A stretch of DNA of 64,000 nt from Enhydrobacter aerosaccus (GCF_900167455.1 NZ_FUWJ01000004.1:186001-250000), one strand, 5' to 3'. Counted from the first letter of the stretch, positions 1-9,388 are shown. The notes: generated by a model from the sequence alone, not told the origin. Numbers and translations are program-made.

Positions 1-1
1 C

Positions 2-307
2 GGCATCAAGCCGCTGATCTTCGTGCTGAACAACGGCCTCTACGGCGTCGAGGACGTGCTGAGCGAGCGCGGCCACGTCTATGACGACATCGCGCCCTGG
101 AATTATCACGCCCTCCCGGCGGCGATGGGCTGCAAGGGCTGGTTCACCGCCCGCGTCGCCACCGTGGCCGAGCTCGACCAGGCCATCGCCACGGCCCAGA
201 CCCATGACGGCGGCTGCTACATCGAGGTCATGATCCCCGAGACCGAGAGCCAGCCCCTGCCGCGAGCCATGATCGACCGCATCTACAAGGCCCCGACGCC
301 GCGCTGA
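2..307 (+). CDS. ThDP-dependent alpha-keto acid decarboxylase, C-terminal part (partial)
   Basis: The reading frame is open from the window edge, so only about 101 C-terminal residues are visible. The LNNGLYGVED segment matches the conserved N-N-x-x-Y-x-x-E thiamine-diphosphate/Mg region of pyruvate and indolepyruvate decarboxylases. It is followed by the usual IAPWNYHALPAAMG and ATVAELDQAI segments and a short tail. This part binds the diphosphate of ThDP. The substrate (pyruvate, indolepyruvate or phenylpyruvate) cannot be decided from this fragment. The gene ends just before a perfect hairpin at 321-364 and converges on the transglutaminase gene. Confidence 0.8.
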   Translation, partial: GIKPLIFVLNNGLYGVEDVLSERGHVYDDIAPWNYHALPAAMGCKGWFTARVATVAELDQAIATAQTHDGGCYIEVMIPETESQPLPRAMIDRIYKAPTPR

Positions 308-320
308 CCGCAGGCTGCGA

Positions 321-364
321 CCGTCTCACCGTCTCACGCCTTAGGGATTGAGACGGTGAGACGG
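321..364. terminator. Perfect 16-bp hairpin, probable bidirectional terminator; repeat copy 1
   Basis: The left arm CCGTCTCACCGTCTCA (321-336) and right arm TGAGACGGTGAGACGG (349-364) pair perfectly around a 12-nt loop. Each arm is itself a near-tandem repeat of GTCTCA. It lies between convergent stop codons at 307 and 374. The element recurs at 9336-9375, also between convergent genes. There is no strong T-tract, so the terminator role is inferred from position and stem strength. Confidence 0.7.
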
Positions 365-373
365 GCGCTGCGT

Positions 374-1252
374 TCACTCCGTGGGCACCAGCGTCACGGC
401 GACGCCGTAGGTGTGGGCGTCGCCGCCGAGGATGACGCCTCTCAGCGGGCTCACATCGGAGAAGTCGCGGCCCCAGGCGACGGCCACATGGTCTTCGCTC
501 GCGACCAGGTCGTTGGTGGGATCGAGATGGATCCAGTTCGCGCCCGGACCGCACCACACCGCGACCCAGGCATGGCTGGCATCGGCGCCGCGCAGCGCCA
601 TTTCCTCGCGCGAATGCACGGTGCGGATATAGCCTGACACGTAGGCGGCCGCGACGCCATGGGCGCGGCAGGCCGCGATCATGACATGGGCGAAGTCCTG
701 GCAGACGCCGGCCTTGCCGCGGAACACGTCGGCCAGCGGCGTCGAGATGTCGGTGGCGCCGGGATTGTACTGGAAGTCGGCCTTGATGCGCCGGCACAGG
801 TCGCGCGCCACCGTCAGGATCGGCCGGCCAGGGCTGAAGGAGGCGGCACCATAGTCGCGCAGCGCCTCGTCGATCGGCACCAATGGCGACTCGTGCACGA
901 ACTCGCAGGCTTCGATGGCATCGGGGAAACCGTTGCCGGCGAGCTGGGTGCGGATCTCCTCCCAGGCCGGCGTATTGCCATCGTCGGGCGGCGCCGGGAA
1001 GCGCACGTCGATCGCCGCGCGCACCTCGATATCGAAGCGCTGATGCGGCTGGTCGATTCGATAGATGTCGATGTGATTGCCGAAGTAATCGAGATGATGC
1101 ACGGCCAGCGCCGGCGCCGGATGGGTGACGATCGACAGCGATGTCACCCTCTGTCCGGGGAATTCGCGCGCCCGCAGATGGGCGATGTGATGCGCCGAGT
1201 CGACGCTCGAGGCGTAGCTGTAGGAGGTGCGGTGGGACAGGAGGTATTGCAT
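374..1252 (-). CDS. Transglutaminase-like cysteine protease family protein
   Basis: This is a 292-residue cytoplasmic protein with a bacterial transglutaminase N-terminal beta domain (about 1-90) and a transglutaminase core. The triad is visible as Cys184 (GVCQDFAH), His227 (ASHAW) and Asp244 (HLDPTN). Family members hydrolyse or transfer peptide amide bonds; the physiological substrate is unknown. The gene is the last of a minus-strand set, 25 bp downstream of the ATP-grasp/alpha-E fusion. This gene partnership recurs in bacteria and suggests synthesis or processing of a peptide or peptide tag. The start ATG at 1252 is at the beginning of the conserved domain (LSHRTSYSY). Confidence 0.88.
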   Translation of the reverse strand: MQYLLSHRTSYSYASSVDSAHHIAHLRAREFPGQRVTSLSIVTHPAPALAVHHLDYFGNHIDIYRIDQPHQRFDIEVRAAIDVRFPAPPDDGNTPAWEEIRTQLAGNGFPDAIEACEFVHESPLVPIDEALRDYGAASFSPGRPILTVARDLCRRIKADFQYNPGATDISTPLADVFRGKAGVCQDFAHVMIAACRAHGVAAAYVSGYIRTVHSREEMALRGADASHAWVAVWCGPGANWIHLDPTNDLVASEDHVAVAWGRDFSDVSPLRGVILGGDAHTYGVAVTLVPTE

Positions 1253-1277
1253 CGAGGTCTCGGCTTTCCGTCTCCGC

Positions 1278-3779
1278 TCATCGTCCCATGGAGCCCACGG
1301 CCTGCGCCGCCGGCACGTGGCTGAAATAGGCGCGGGTGATGGCCTCCGAGAGGTCGTCGAGCCGACGTTCGGCGTCCTCGACCATCTCGCGCAGCACCGC
1401 CAGCGCCAGCCCCTCGTGCCGCCAGCTCCGTTCCTCGCCGCCGAACATTTGCACCATGCGCTCGAAGTCGATGTCGAGCTCGTGCAGCGTATCGGGCACG
1501 CGCGTGCCGGAGGCCTGGCCCAGCCGTTCGAGATGGCCGCGGATCGACCGCAGCTGGAAGGCCAGGGCGCGCGGATTGCTGTCGTCCAGCATCACGAGGT
1601 CGAGCACCGGCGCGGGCTGGAGCTGGCCGAGATAGCGGGTGCGATAGGTGATGGTGCTGTCGCACAGCTCGAGCGCCAGCCGCATCGCCGCATCCCAGTC
1701 GATCGGCGACTGGCGGAACGGCCCCAGCGCCGAGCCGAGGATGAATTGCGAGCGCTCGATGCGCCGGCCGAGATCGAGGAACTGCCAGCCGGTGCCACGC
1801 GTCATGTTCTCCTGCGCCAATCCCGACAGGGTGGCGACGAAGCGCACCAGCTCATCCAGCGCCGCCAGCAGCGGATCGAGGGCGCCGCGGGCCGACAGAA
1901 GCTGTTCGCGCACATCGGCCATCAGCGGACCGACGGCGGCGGTCATGTCGGCCGAGAAGCGATCGCGCAGCGTGTCGGTGAGGCGCTGGATGGCGTCGAG
2001 CACGGCAACCAGGCCGCGCCGGTCCGAGGCCACGGCGGCAAGGCCCTGCTGGAAGGCCGCGCTCTCCGGCATGGCCAGCGCGGCGGTGGTGGGCATCAGG
2101 TTGGCGCGGTCGATCAGGCGGCCGAGCTGCCGCAGTTCCGACGATTCCCTGGGACCGATCACGCCCTGGGCCACGCGCGTCACGGCGGTGCGCAGCAGGC
2201 GGGCATCGTTGTCGAGCCGCTCGATGTAGCGGCCGAACCAGTACAGGTTGTCGGCGACGCGGCTTTGCAGGTCGGCGCCGCCGCGTTCGACGCTGAGCTG
2301 ATGGAAGCGTCGCGAGGAAGGGAGCTGGACGTCGGCGGCATCCTCAGCCAGCACCCATACGTCCTTCAGCGTGCCGTTCAGCCGGCCGAGCGAGCGCAGC
2401 GCCGTGTCGCCGGCCGGTTCGCGCGCCAGCCCGCCCGGCATCACGCGATAGGACCGGCCCTCGGCGATCAGGAAGCAGCGCAGCACGACGGCGGCCGGCG
2501 CCAGCGTCTCGCCATCCCACTTGGGGCTGAGCGACGGGGTGATGGGATACTGCGCCACGAACTGGCCGGGTTGGGCCGCCATGCGCTTGACCAGCGCCTC
2601 GCGATCGGCGGGATCGAGCATGCCGACCACGATCGGCTCGCGATCGCTGCCCAGGCAGGGACGGACGATCATCGAATCGAGATGGGCCATGGCGAAGGCA
2701 TAGGCGGTGGGTTCGCCCAGCCACCAGACATCGAGCGAGGGAAGCTGCAGCGGCTGATCGAGCAGCCGCTGGCACAGCCGTTCCAGGAACGGCATCAGCG
2801 CCGGCGTCTCCACGAGGCCCGAGCCTAGCGCGTTGGCGAGCGCGATCTTTCCGGTGCGCGTGGCCTCGACCAGCCCGGTCACGCCGAGCGCCGAATCGGC
2901 GCGCAGCTCGAGTGGATCGGCGAAGGAGCTGTCGAGCCGGCGCAACAGCATGTGCACCGGCCGCAGTCCGGCCAGGGTCTTGATCGACACGTCGCCGTTG
3001 CGCGCGACGAGATCGCCGCCTTCGACCAGCGGCACGCCGAGTGCGCGCGACAAATAGACATGCTCGAAGTAGGTCGCCGAAAGCGAGCCTGGCGTGAGCA
3101 CCGCTACATTGGGCCGCTCGATCTCGGGCGGCGCCATCGCCGCCAGCGAATCGTTCCAGCGATCGACGAAGGGGCGCAGATGGCGAACCGGAATGGCACG
3201 GAAAGCCTCGGGCAGGGCGCGGGCCTGCACGCGGCGGATCTCCAGGGCATAACCTACGCCCGACGGCACCTCGGTATGATCGGCCAGCACGTGCCAGGTG
3301 CCGTCGCCGAGGCGCACGAGGTCGACGGCATACTGGCCGAGATGGCGCTGCGGCGGCTTGCCGTCGGTGACCTTGCAGGACCGCAGGAAGTGCCGGTTGG
3401 CATGGACCAGCATCGGCGGCACCAGATGCTCGTCCAGGAGCTTCTGCGGGCCATAGACGTCGGCCAGCACCGCATCGAGCAGCCAGGCGCGCTGGATCAG
3501 GCCGCGTTCGATGGTCTGCCATTCGTCAGGCGTGATGACGAACGGCAACGGGTCGAAGCTCCAGCTCGGTGCGCCGCGATCGTTCAGAAGATTCACGGTC
3601 GCGCCCGATTCCTCGAGCTGCCGCTGGGCGCTTTCCAGGCGTTCGCGCACGCCGCCACCCGGCAACGAGCGGATGACGCTTAAAATGCCCTGCCAATGAT
3701 AGCGGATCGACTTCTGGCCGGTGACCAGTTCGTCGTAGGCGCTAGCCGGCGTGGAGGAAAGGCCGCGCAACGACTCCAT
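1278..3779 (-). CDS. Circularly permuted type 2 ATP-grasp protein fused to an alpha-E domain
   Basis: The product is about 833 residues. The first ~490 residues are a circularly permuted ATP-grasp domain, with YGPQKLLDEHLVPP and HANRHFLRSC near the N-terminus and EPIVVGMLD and FLIAEGRSYRVMPGGLAR toward its end. The rest, starting near ADNLYWFGRYIERLDND, is the alpha-helical alpha-E (DUF403) domain. ATP-grasp enzymes join a carboxylate to an amine through an acyl-phosphate; the family is predicted to be a peptide or amide ligase. In many genomes the two domains are separate neighbouring genes. The start ATG at 3779 is preferred; a TTG 36 bp upstream (3815) is in frame. No clear Shine-Dalgarno sequence is seen. 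Confidence 0.88.
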   Translation of the reverse strand: MESLRGLSSTPASAYDELVTGQKSIRYHWQGILSVIRSLPGGGVRERLESAQRQLEESGATVNLLNDRGAPSWSFDPLPFVITPDEWQTIERGLIQRAWLLDAVLADVYGPQKLLDEHLVPPMLVHANRHFLRSCKVTDGKPPQRHLGQYAVDLVRLGDGTWHVLADHTEVPSGVGYALEIRRVQARALPEAFRAIPVRHLRPFVDRWNDSLAAMAPPEIERPNVAVLTPGSLSATYFEHVYLSRALGVPLVEGGDLVARNGDVSIKTLAGLRPVHMLLRRLDSSFADPLELRADSALGVTGLVEATRTGKIALANALGSGLVETPALMPFLERLCQRLLDQPLQLPSLDVWWLGEPTAYAFAMAHLDSMIVRPCLGSDREPIVVGMLDPADREALVKRMAAQPGQFVAQYPITPSLSPKWDGETLAPAAVVLRCFLIAEGRSYRVMPGGLAREPAGDTALRSLGRLNGTLKDVWVLAEDAADVQLPSSRRFHQLSVERGGADLQSRVADNLYWFGRYIERLDNDARLLRTAVTRVAQGVIGPRESSELRQLGRLIDRANLMPTTAALAMPESAAFQQGLAAVASDRRGLVAVLDAIQRLTDTLRDRFSADMTAAVGPLMADVREQLLSARGALDPLLAALDELVRFVATLSGLAQENMTRGTGWQFLDLGRRIERSQFILGSALGPFRQSPIDWDAAMRLALELCDSTITYRTRYLGQLQPAPVLDLVMLDDSNPRALAFQLRSIRGHLERLGQASGTRVPDTLHELDIDFERMVQMFGGEERSWRHEGLALAVLREMVEDAERRLDDLSEAITRAYFSHVPAAQAVGSMGR

Positions 3780-4009
3780 GGGCCCGCAGGAAAGTGGACG
3801 ATACGAGGCGGGCAAATTCGCATGGGGCGGCGCCCGGGTCTACCCACCGCTACAGGCTCTCTCTTGTCTCTTCGTCACCCGAGCGGAGCTGCCCGAAGAC
3901 TGGCCGAAGGGCGCTCGGGACGACCGGAATCAGCGCCATAGGCGGAGAAGCGAGGGTAAGGGGCGTCAACGGCTCGCGGCCTGGTCCTCTCGGCCGTGAC
4001 AAAGATCCT

Positions 4010-7000
4010 TCACGATCGACGCAGGTCGAGCGTCAGGGGATGTTCGGGATTGTCGATGACGGCGGGTTCCGGTGCCGGACCGGCGGTGTGGCCGATCGGG
4101 AAGAAGCGGGCGCGGCGACGGGCCTCCGCCTCGTTGGCATTCACCGGGACGCGATCGTAGCTTCGACCGCCCGGATGGGACACGTGATAGGTGCAGCCGC
4201 CGATCGAGCGCCCGTTCCAGCTATCGTGGATGTCGAAGATCAGCGGCGCATGCACGCCGATCGTGGGATGCAGCGCATTGGCCGGCTGCCAGGCGCGATA
4301 GCGCACGCCGGCGACATATTCCCCGGCATTGCCGGTCGCATGCAGCGGCAGGCGATAGCCGTTGCAGGCCACGATGTGGCGCGCATCGTTCAGGCCCTCG
4401 ACCTTGACCTGCAGCCGCTCGACCGAGCTGTCGACATAGCGCACGGTGCCGCCGCCGCCCGGCTCTTCGCCCAGCACATGCCAGGGTTCGAGCGCGTGGC
4501 GCAGTTCCAGTTCGATGCCGCGCTGGGCGATCTCGCCGATCAGCGGAAAGCGGAACTCGAAATGCGGCGCGAACCACTCCGGCGCGAAGCGATAGCCGGC
4601 GGCGGCAAGATCCTCGAGCACGTCCTTGAAATCCTGCCAGACGAAGTGCGGCAGCATGAAATCATCGTGCAGGCGCGTGCCCCAACGGCTCAATCGCCGC
4701 TCATAGGGACGCTCCCAGAAATTCGCGACGAGGCCGCGCAACAAGGCCTGCTGCGCCACGCTCATGCGCCAGTGCGGCGGCATCTCGAAGGCGCGCATCT
4801 CCAGCAGCCCGCGGCGACCGGCGGCGGTGTCCGGCGTGAACAGCTTGTCGATGCAGAACTCGGTGCGGTGCGCGTTGCCTGTGGCGTCGACCAGCAGGTT
4901 GCGGAAGATGCGATCCACCAGCCAGGGCGGCGTCTGCCGGCCCGGCTCGATCTGGCGGAAGGCGATCTCGAGCTCGTGCAGGGCGTCGTTGCGCGCTTCG
5001 TCGATGCGCGGGTGCTGGCTGGTGGGGCCGATGAACAGTCCGGAGAACAGATAGGACAGTGACGGATGGTTGAGCCAGTAGCCCAACAGGCTCTTCAATA
5101 GATCGGGGCGCCGCAGCAGCGGCGATTCGGCGGCCGACGGACCGCCCAGCGTCACGTGATTGCCGCCGCCCGTACCGGTGTGACGGCCGTCGATCATGAA
5201 TTTCTGCGTGCCGAGCCGCGTGTTGCGGGCCTCCTCGTAGACGATCTCGGTCTTGTCGACGATCTCGCGCCAGTCGGTGGAGGGATGGATGTTGACCTCG
5301 ATCACGCCGGGATCGGGCGTGACGCTGAAATGCTGGAGCCGGGAATCGCCGCCGGGCGGCGGATAGCCCTCGATGAAGACGGGCTGGCCGAGTTCCTCGG
5401 CCGTATCCTCGACCGCGGCGACCAGCTCGAGATAGTCCTCGCTGCGTTCGGTCGGCGGCATGAAGACGTACAGGTGGCCGTCGCGCGGCTCGAAGGCCAC
5501 GGCGGTTCGCACGATCCACGACGGCGAGGAGCCGAGGCCAGGCTTCTGGGCGAGATCGGGCGCCAGTGCCCGCCGCCACGCCTCCCGGCGCGCCGCCTCG
5601 CCCTGGAGGCCATCCTTTTCGTCAGCGGGGACGCCCTGTTGCTGGCGGCGCAGGATCGGTGCGCGGCGGAAGGCATCGATCGGCGGCAGGGCTGGATGGC
5701 TGATCATCGGGTCGGGCTCGGCGATGAAGCCGGCATCGGCGGGCGCCGCCCAAGGCAGCGAATCGAGTGGCAGGCGATAGCCGATCGGCGAATCGCCCGG
5801 GATCAGGTAGCACTTCTCGGAGCGCAGGAACCACGGCCCGCTGCGCCAACGGCCGCGTCCATTGTATTCCCGGACGATCGGCAGCACCGTACCGACCGGC
5901 GTTTCGAGCCCCTGCTCGAAGACCCGCGCGATGCGCTCGCGCTCGAGCGGATCGCTGGCCTTGTTCTCGTCGACGGCGACGTTGCTGGGCAGACGACGTT
6001 CCCGCCACAAGTAATACCAAGTGTCCTCGAAGGCCTGGAACAGATAGCTGGGGTCGAGCTGCAGCCGCTCGGCGAAGGCGGCGGCGAAGCGATGGGCGAT
6101 GTCGGCGTCGGCGGCCGTCGGCTTGTCCTCGATCGCGGTCAGTCCGGGATCGCGCCAGATCGGCTCGCCATCCTTGCGCCAGTGGCAGGTCAAGGCCCAG
6201 CGCGGCAGCTGTTCGCCGGGATACCACTTGCCTTGGCCGAAATGCAGCAACGGTCCGGTGGCGAAGCGCTTGGCCAGGCGACGGAACAGCAGGCCGGCGC
6301 GGCGACGCTTTTCCGGCCCGAGGGCGAGCGTGTTCCACTCCGCGCCATCCATGTCGTCGATCGAGACGAAGGTCGGCTCGCCGCCCATGGTGAGGTTGAG
6401 ATCGGACGTGGCGATGGCGCGCTCGATCGTCTCGCCGACGCCCAGCAGCGTGTTCCACTGCTCCTCGGTGTAGGGCTTGGTGCTGCGCGGCGTCTCGCGC
6501 ACGCGCGTCACCTTCATGTCGTAGGAGAAGGTGACTTCGCTCTCGTCGACGGCACCCTCGATCGGCGCGGCGCTGGACGGCTCGGGTGTGCAGGCGAGCG
6601 GAATATGGCCTTCGCCGGTCAGCAGGCCGGAGGTCGGATCGAGGCCGATCCAACCCGCGCCCGGCAGATAGACTTCGCACCAGGCATGGAGGTCGGTGAA
6701 ATCGTGCGTCGGCCCCTCAGGGCCCTCCAGTGGCTTCTCGTCGGGCGTCAGCTGGATCAGATAACCCGAGGCGAAGCGCGCCGCGAAGCCGAGATGGCGC
6801 AGGATCATGACCAGCAGCCAGGCCGAATCGCGGCACGATCCCTTGGCGCGTTCGAGAGTCTGCTCGCAACTTTGCACGCCCGGCTCGAGGCGGATGACGT
6901 AGCCGATTTCCTTCTGCAATCGGCTATTCAGCCCGACCAGGAAATCGACCGTGCGCTGCTTGCTGCGATCGACTGTCTGCAGCCACTGGCTCAGCAGAGG

Positions 7001-7372
7001 ACCGAGCGGCTCGAGCTTGCGGAACGGCGCAATCTCTTCGGCCAGCGAGGCGTCATAGGCGAAGGGCCAATGTTCGGCCTGCGGTTCGAGGAAGAAGTCG
7101 AAGGGGTTGATCACCGACATATCGGCGACCAGATCGACCGTGACCTGGAACCGGGTCGTCCGTTCCGGGAAGACGAGCCGCGCCAGGTGATTGCCCTGCG
7201 GATCCTGCTGCCAGTTGAGGAAGTGATTCTTGGGCTCGATCTTGAGGGAATAGGACAGGACCGGCGTGCGGCTATGCGGCGCCGGCCTCAACCGAACGAC
7301 CTGTGGCCCCAGCAACACCGGGCGGTCGTAGACGTAGGTCGTCTGATGATGCAGCGCGACGTGGATGCTCAT
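4010..7372 (-). CDS. Large transglutaminase family protein with DUF2126 region
   Basis: This is a 1120-residue protein. The N-terminal transglutaminase module (about 1-265) has Cys180 (KGSCRDSAW), His229 (DLHAWCEVY) and Asp245 (GLDPTSG). The remaining ~850 residues are the DUF2126 region, including LTMGGEPTFVSIDDMDG, GQGKWYPGEQLPRWAL and HTGTGGGNHVTLGG. The last of these resembles a nucleotide or carboxylate-binding ligase segment, but the function is unproven. The protein has no signal peptide. It is the promoter-proximal member of the minus-strand locus, 230 bp upstream of the ATP-grasp/alpha-E gene. I infer that the set acts on an unknown peptide. Confidence 0.9.
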   Translation of the reverse strand: MSIHVALHHQTTYVYDRPVLLGPQVVRLRPAPHSRTPVLSYSLKIEPKNHFLNWQQDPQGNHLARLVFPERTTRFQVTVDLVADMSVINPFDFFLEPQAEHWPFAYDASLAEEIAPFRKLEPLGPLLSQWLQTVDRSKQRTVDFLVGLNSRLQKEIGYVIRLEPGVQSCEQTLERAKGSCRDSAWLLVMILRHLGFAARFASGYLIQLTPDEKPLEGPEGPTHDFTDLHAWCEVYLPGAGWIGLDPTSGLLTGEGHIPLACTPEPSSAAPIEGAVDESEVTFSYDMKVTRVRETPRSTKPYTEEQWNTLLGVGETIERAIATSDLNLTMGGEPTFVSIDDMDGAEWNTLALGPEKRRRAGLLFRRLAKRFATGPLLHFGQGKWYPGEQLPRWALTCHWRKDGEPIWRDPGLTAIEDKPTAADADIAHRFAAAFAERLQLDPSYLFQAFEDTWYYLWRERRLPSNVAVDENKASDPLERERIARVFEQGLETPVGTVLPIVREYNGRGRWRSGPWFLRSEKCYLIPGDSPIGYRLPLDSLPWAAPADAGFIAEPDPMISHPALPPIDAFRRAPILRRQQQGVPADEKDGLQGEAARREAWRRALAPDLAQKPGLGSSPSWIVRTAVAFEPRDGHLYVFMPPTERSEDYLELVAAVEDTAEELGQPVFIEGYPPPGGDSRLQHFSVTPDPGVIEVNIHPSTDWREIVDKTEIVYEEARNTRLGTQKFMIDGRHTGTGGGNHVTLGGPSAAESPLLRRPDLLKSLLGYWLNHPSLSYLFSGLFIGPTSQHPRIDEARNDALHELEIAFRQIEPGRQTPPWLVDRIFRNLLVDATGNAHRTEFCIDKLFTPDTAAGRRGLLEMRAFEMPPHWRMSVAQQALLRGLVANFWERPYERRLSRWGTRLHDDFMLPHFVWQDFKDVLEDLAAAGYRFAPEWFAPHFEFRFPLIGEIAQRGIELELRHALEPWHVLGEEPGGGGTVRYVDSSVERLQVKVEGLNDARHIVACNGYRLPLHATGNAGEYVAGVRYRAWQPANALHPTIGVHAPLIFDIHDSWNGRSIGGCTYHVSHPGGRSYDRVPVNANEAEARRRARFFPIGHTAGPAPEPAVIDNPEHPLTLDLRRS

Positions 7373-7449
7373 GCCCGCCCTTGTCCGTTCCGCTCTTCAA
7401 TTACACTTAGCAAGTGACATGCCAGCGTCAAACGTCTTGAGTCGTGCCC

Positions 7450-8193
7450 ATGACTGACCTGTTTGATCTCACTGGAAAAGTCGCCCTCGTGACTGGTGGC
7501 AGCCGCGGCCTCGGTTACCAAATGGTGAAGGCCTTCGCCGCGAATGGGGCGGACGTGTTCATCACCAGCCGCAAGATCGAGGCCTGCGAGAAGGTCGCGG
7601 CCGAGGTGCGGGCGCTCGGGCGCAAGGCAGTGACCCATGCCTGCAACGTCGCCAACTGGCAGGAGCTCGACGGCCTGGTCGAGGCGGCCTACGCGGCCTT
7701 CGGCAAGGTCGACATCCTGGTGAACAATGCCGGCTCGTCGCCGCTCGCGCCGTCGTCGCTGGAAACCTCCGAACAGTTGTTCGATCGCATCGTGTCGCTG
7801 AACTTCAAGGCACCGTTCCGCCTGATGTCGCTGGTGGGCAGCCGCATGGCGGCCGGCGGCGGCGGTTCGATCATCAATATCTCGAGTGCCGGTGCCTTGC
7901 GGCCACGGCCGCAGATCGCCCCCTATGCCGGGGCCAAGGCGGCCCTCAATGCCATCACCGAGGCTTTTGCCTTCGAATATGGGCCCAAGGTCCGCGTCAA
8001 CACGATCTCGCCGGGCCGGTTCCTGACGGATGTCAGCAAGGCCTGGAGCGAGGAGCACAAGCTCAACAGCACCGCTGCCCTGCAGCGCAGCGGCCGGCCG
8101 GAGGAAATCGTCACGGCCGCGCTCTATCTCGCCTCGCCGAGATCGAGCTTCACCACCGGATCGGTCGTGCGTGTCGATGGAGGAATCGCCTGA
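7450..8193 (+). CDS. SDR family oxidoreductase
   Basis: This 247-residue classical short-chain dehydrogenase/reductase has cofactor loop TGGSRGLG (15-22), NNAG (92-95), a catalytic serine in IINISSAG (about 145) and Y159-x3-K163. TSRK after beta-2 favours NADP(H), though this is only suggestive. The C-terminus ends with the family pattern TGSVVRVDGG. The start ATG at 7450 gives MTDLFDLTGKVALVTGG, the usual SDR N-terminus; GTG at 7444 is the alternative. Its stop overlaps the start of the alcohol dehydrogenase by one base, so both are probably one operon. The substrate is unknown. Confidence 0.9.
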   Translation: MTDLFDLTGKVALVTGGSRGLGYQMVKAFAANGADVFITSRKIEACEKVAAEVRALGRKAVTHACNVANWQELDGLVEAAYAAFGKVDILVNNAGSSPLAPSSLETSEQLFDRIVSLNFKAPFRLMSLVGSRMAAGGGGSIINISSAGALRPRPQIAPYAGAKAALNAITEAFAFEYGPKVRVNTISPGRFLTDVSKAWSEEHKLNSTAALQRSGRPEEIVTAALYLASPRSSFTTGSVVRVDGGIA

Positions 8194-9323
8194 TGAAGAT
8201 GAAAGCTGGAGTTCTGACCGTGTGCGGTGCGCCGCGCCCGTATGCCAAAAGCAGGCCGATCCACATCCTCGAGGTCGATCTCGATCCGCCGGGCGAGGGC
8301 GAGGTGTTGGTCAAGGTGGGCGGCGGCGGCCTGTGCCACTCCGACCTGTCGCTGATCAACGGCGACCGGCCACGGCCGACGCCGATCGTGCTGGGCCATG
8401 AAGGCGCCGGCGAGATCGTCGAGGTCGGCGCCGGCGTGCACGACGTGAAACCGGGCGACCACGTGTGCTTCACCTTCAATGTGAGTTGCGGTCGTTGCCG
8501 CCGTTGCCTGGAAGGCCGGCCTTATATCTGCGAGCGCTCGGTGGCGCCGCGCGCCGCCGGCCAGCTGCTGAGCGGCCATCATCGACTGCACTACGATGGC
8601 AAGCCGGTGAACCATCAGTCCGGTGTGTCGTGCTATGCCGAATATGCGGTGGTCGATCGCGGCTCGCTGGTGGTGATCGACAGGAGCCTGCCACTCGATA
8701 TCGCGGCGCTGTTCGGCTGTGCCGTCGTGACCGGCGTGGGCGCCGTTGTGAATACGGCGCAGATCCGCCCGGGCAGCACGGTCGCGATCGTCGGCTTGGG
8801 CGGCGTCGGCCTCAGCGGGCTGCTCGGCGCCGTGTTGGCGGGCGCCAGCCGCATCGTGGCGATCGACCTGTTCGACGAGAAGCTGGGCTTGGCGCGCCAG
8901 CTTGGCGCCACCGATACGGTGAACGCCAAGGATGCCGATCATGTAACGCAGGTGCGCGATCTCACCGACGGCGGCGTCGACTATGCCTTCGATCTTGCCG
9001 GCGCCATCAAGGCGATGGAAACGGCCTATCTGGTGACGCGTTGGGGCGGCACGACGGTATCGGCCGGCCTGTCGCCGATCGCGGCCGACTTCGCCTTCAA
9101 GCAGAGCGGCCTCGTCAGCGAGGAGAAGACCATCAAGGGCAGCTACATGGGCAGTTGCGTGCCCGTGCGCGACATTCCCCGCTTCATCTCGCTCTATCAG
9201 CAGGGCAAGCTGCCGGTCGACCGCATGATGAGCAAGCGCATCGGGTTCGACGAGTTGAACGAGGGCTTCGACCGTTTGCAGGACGTCGCCACGGTTCGCC
9301 AGGTTCTGGTGCCGCACGCCTGA
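8193..9323 (+). CDS. Zinc-dependent alcohol dehydrogenase family protein
   Basis: This 376-residue medium-chain dehydrogenase shows catalytic zinc ligands Cys48 (GLCHSD), His69-Glu70 (GHEGAGE) and Cys176. The structural zinc cysteines are 99, 102, 105 and 113 (SCGRCRRC...C). The Rossmann motif GLGGVG is at 201-206, followed by Asp225, which favours NAD. It is translationally coupled to the SDR gene (TGATG overlap). Together they could carry out two successive oxidations of an alcohol or hydroxyacyl substrate, but the substrate cannot be read. The gene ends 12 bp before the second copy of the hairpin repeat. Confidence 0.9.
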   Translation: MKMKAGVLTVCGAPRPYAKSRPIHILEVDLDPPGEGEVLVKVGGGGLCHSDLSLINGDRPRPTPIVLGHEGAGEIVEVGAGVHDVKPGDHVCFTFNVSCGRCRRCLEGRPYICERSVAPRAAGQLLSGHHRLHYDGKPVNHQSGVSCYAEYAVVDRGSLVVIDRSLPLDIAALFGCAVVTGVGAVVNTAQIRPGSTVAIVGLGGVGLSGLLGAVLAGASRIVAIDLFDEKLGLARQLGATDTVNAKDADHVTQVRDLTDGGVDYAFDLAGAIKAMETAYLVTRWGGTTVSAGLSPIAADFAFKQSGLVSEEKTIKGSYMGSCVPVRDIPRFISLYQQGKLPVDRMMSKRIGFDELNEGFDRLQDVATVRQVLVPHA

Positions 9324-9335
9324 GGTCCGGCTCTC

Positions 9336-9375
9336 GTCTCACCGTCTCACACCCTTGGGATTGAGACGGTGAGAC
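9336..9375. terminator. Perfect 14-bp hairpin, probable bidirectional terminator; repeat copy 2
   Basis: The arms GTCTCACCGTCTCA (9336-9349) and TGAGACGGTGAGAC (9362-9375) pair perfectly. The 12-nt loop CACCCTTGGGAT is nearly identical to the copy-1 loop CGCCTTAGGGAT. It lies between convergent genes ending at 9323 and 9389. Conservation of both stem and loop 9 kb apart indicates a dispersed repeat family rather than two independent terminators. Confidence 0.7.
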
Positions 9376-9388
9376 GCCGTCGTTGACG

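Noticed and set aside
1227..7417. Long open frames on the plus strand (for example 1227-2828, 5156-7417) opposite the transglutaminase/ATP-grasp locus
   Set aside because: High-GC DNA gives long antisense frames. They lack recognisable domains and ribosome-binding sites, while the opposite strand encodes intact, motif-rich proteins.
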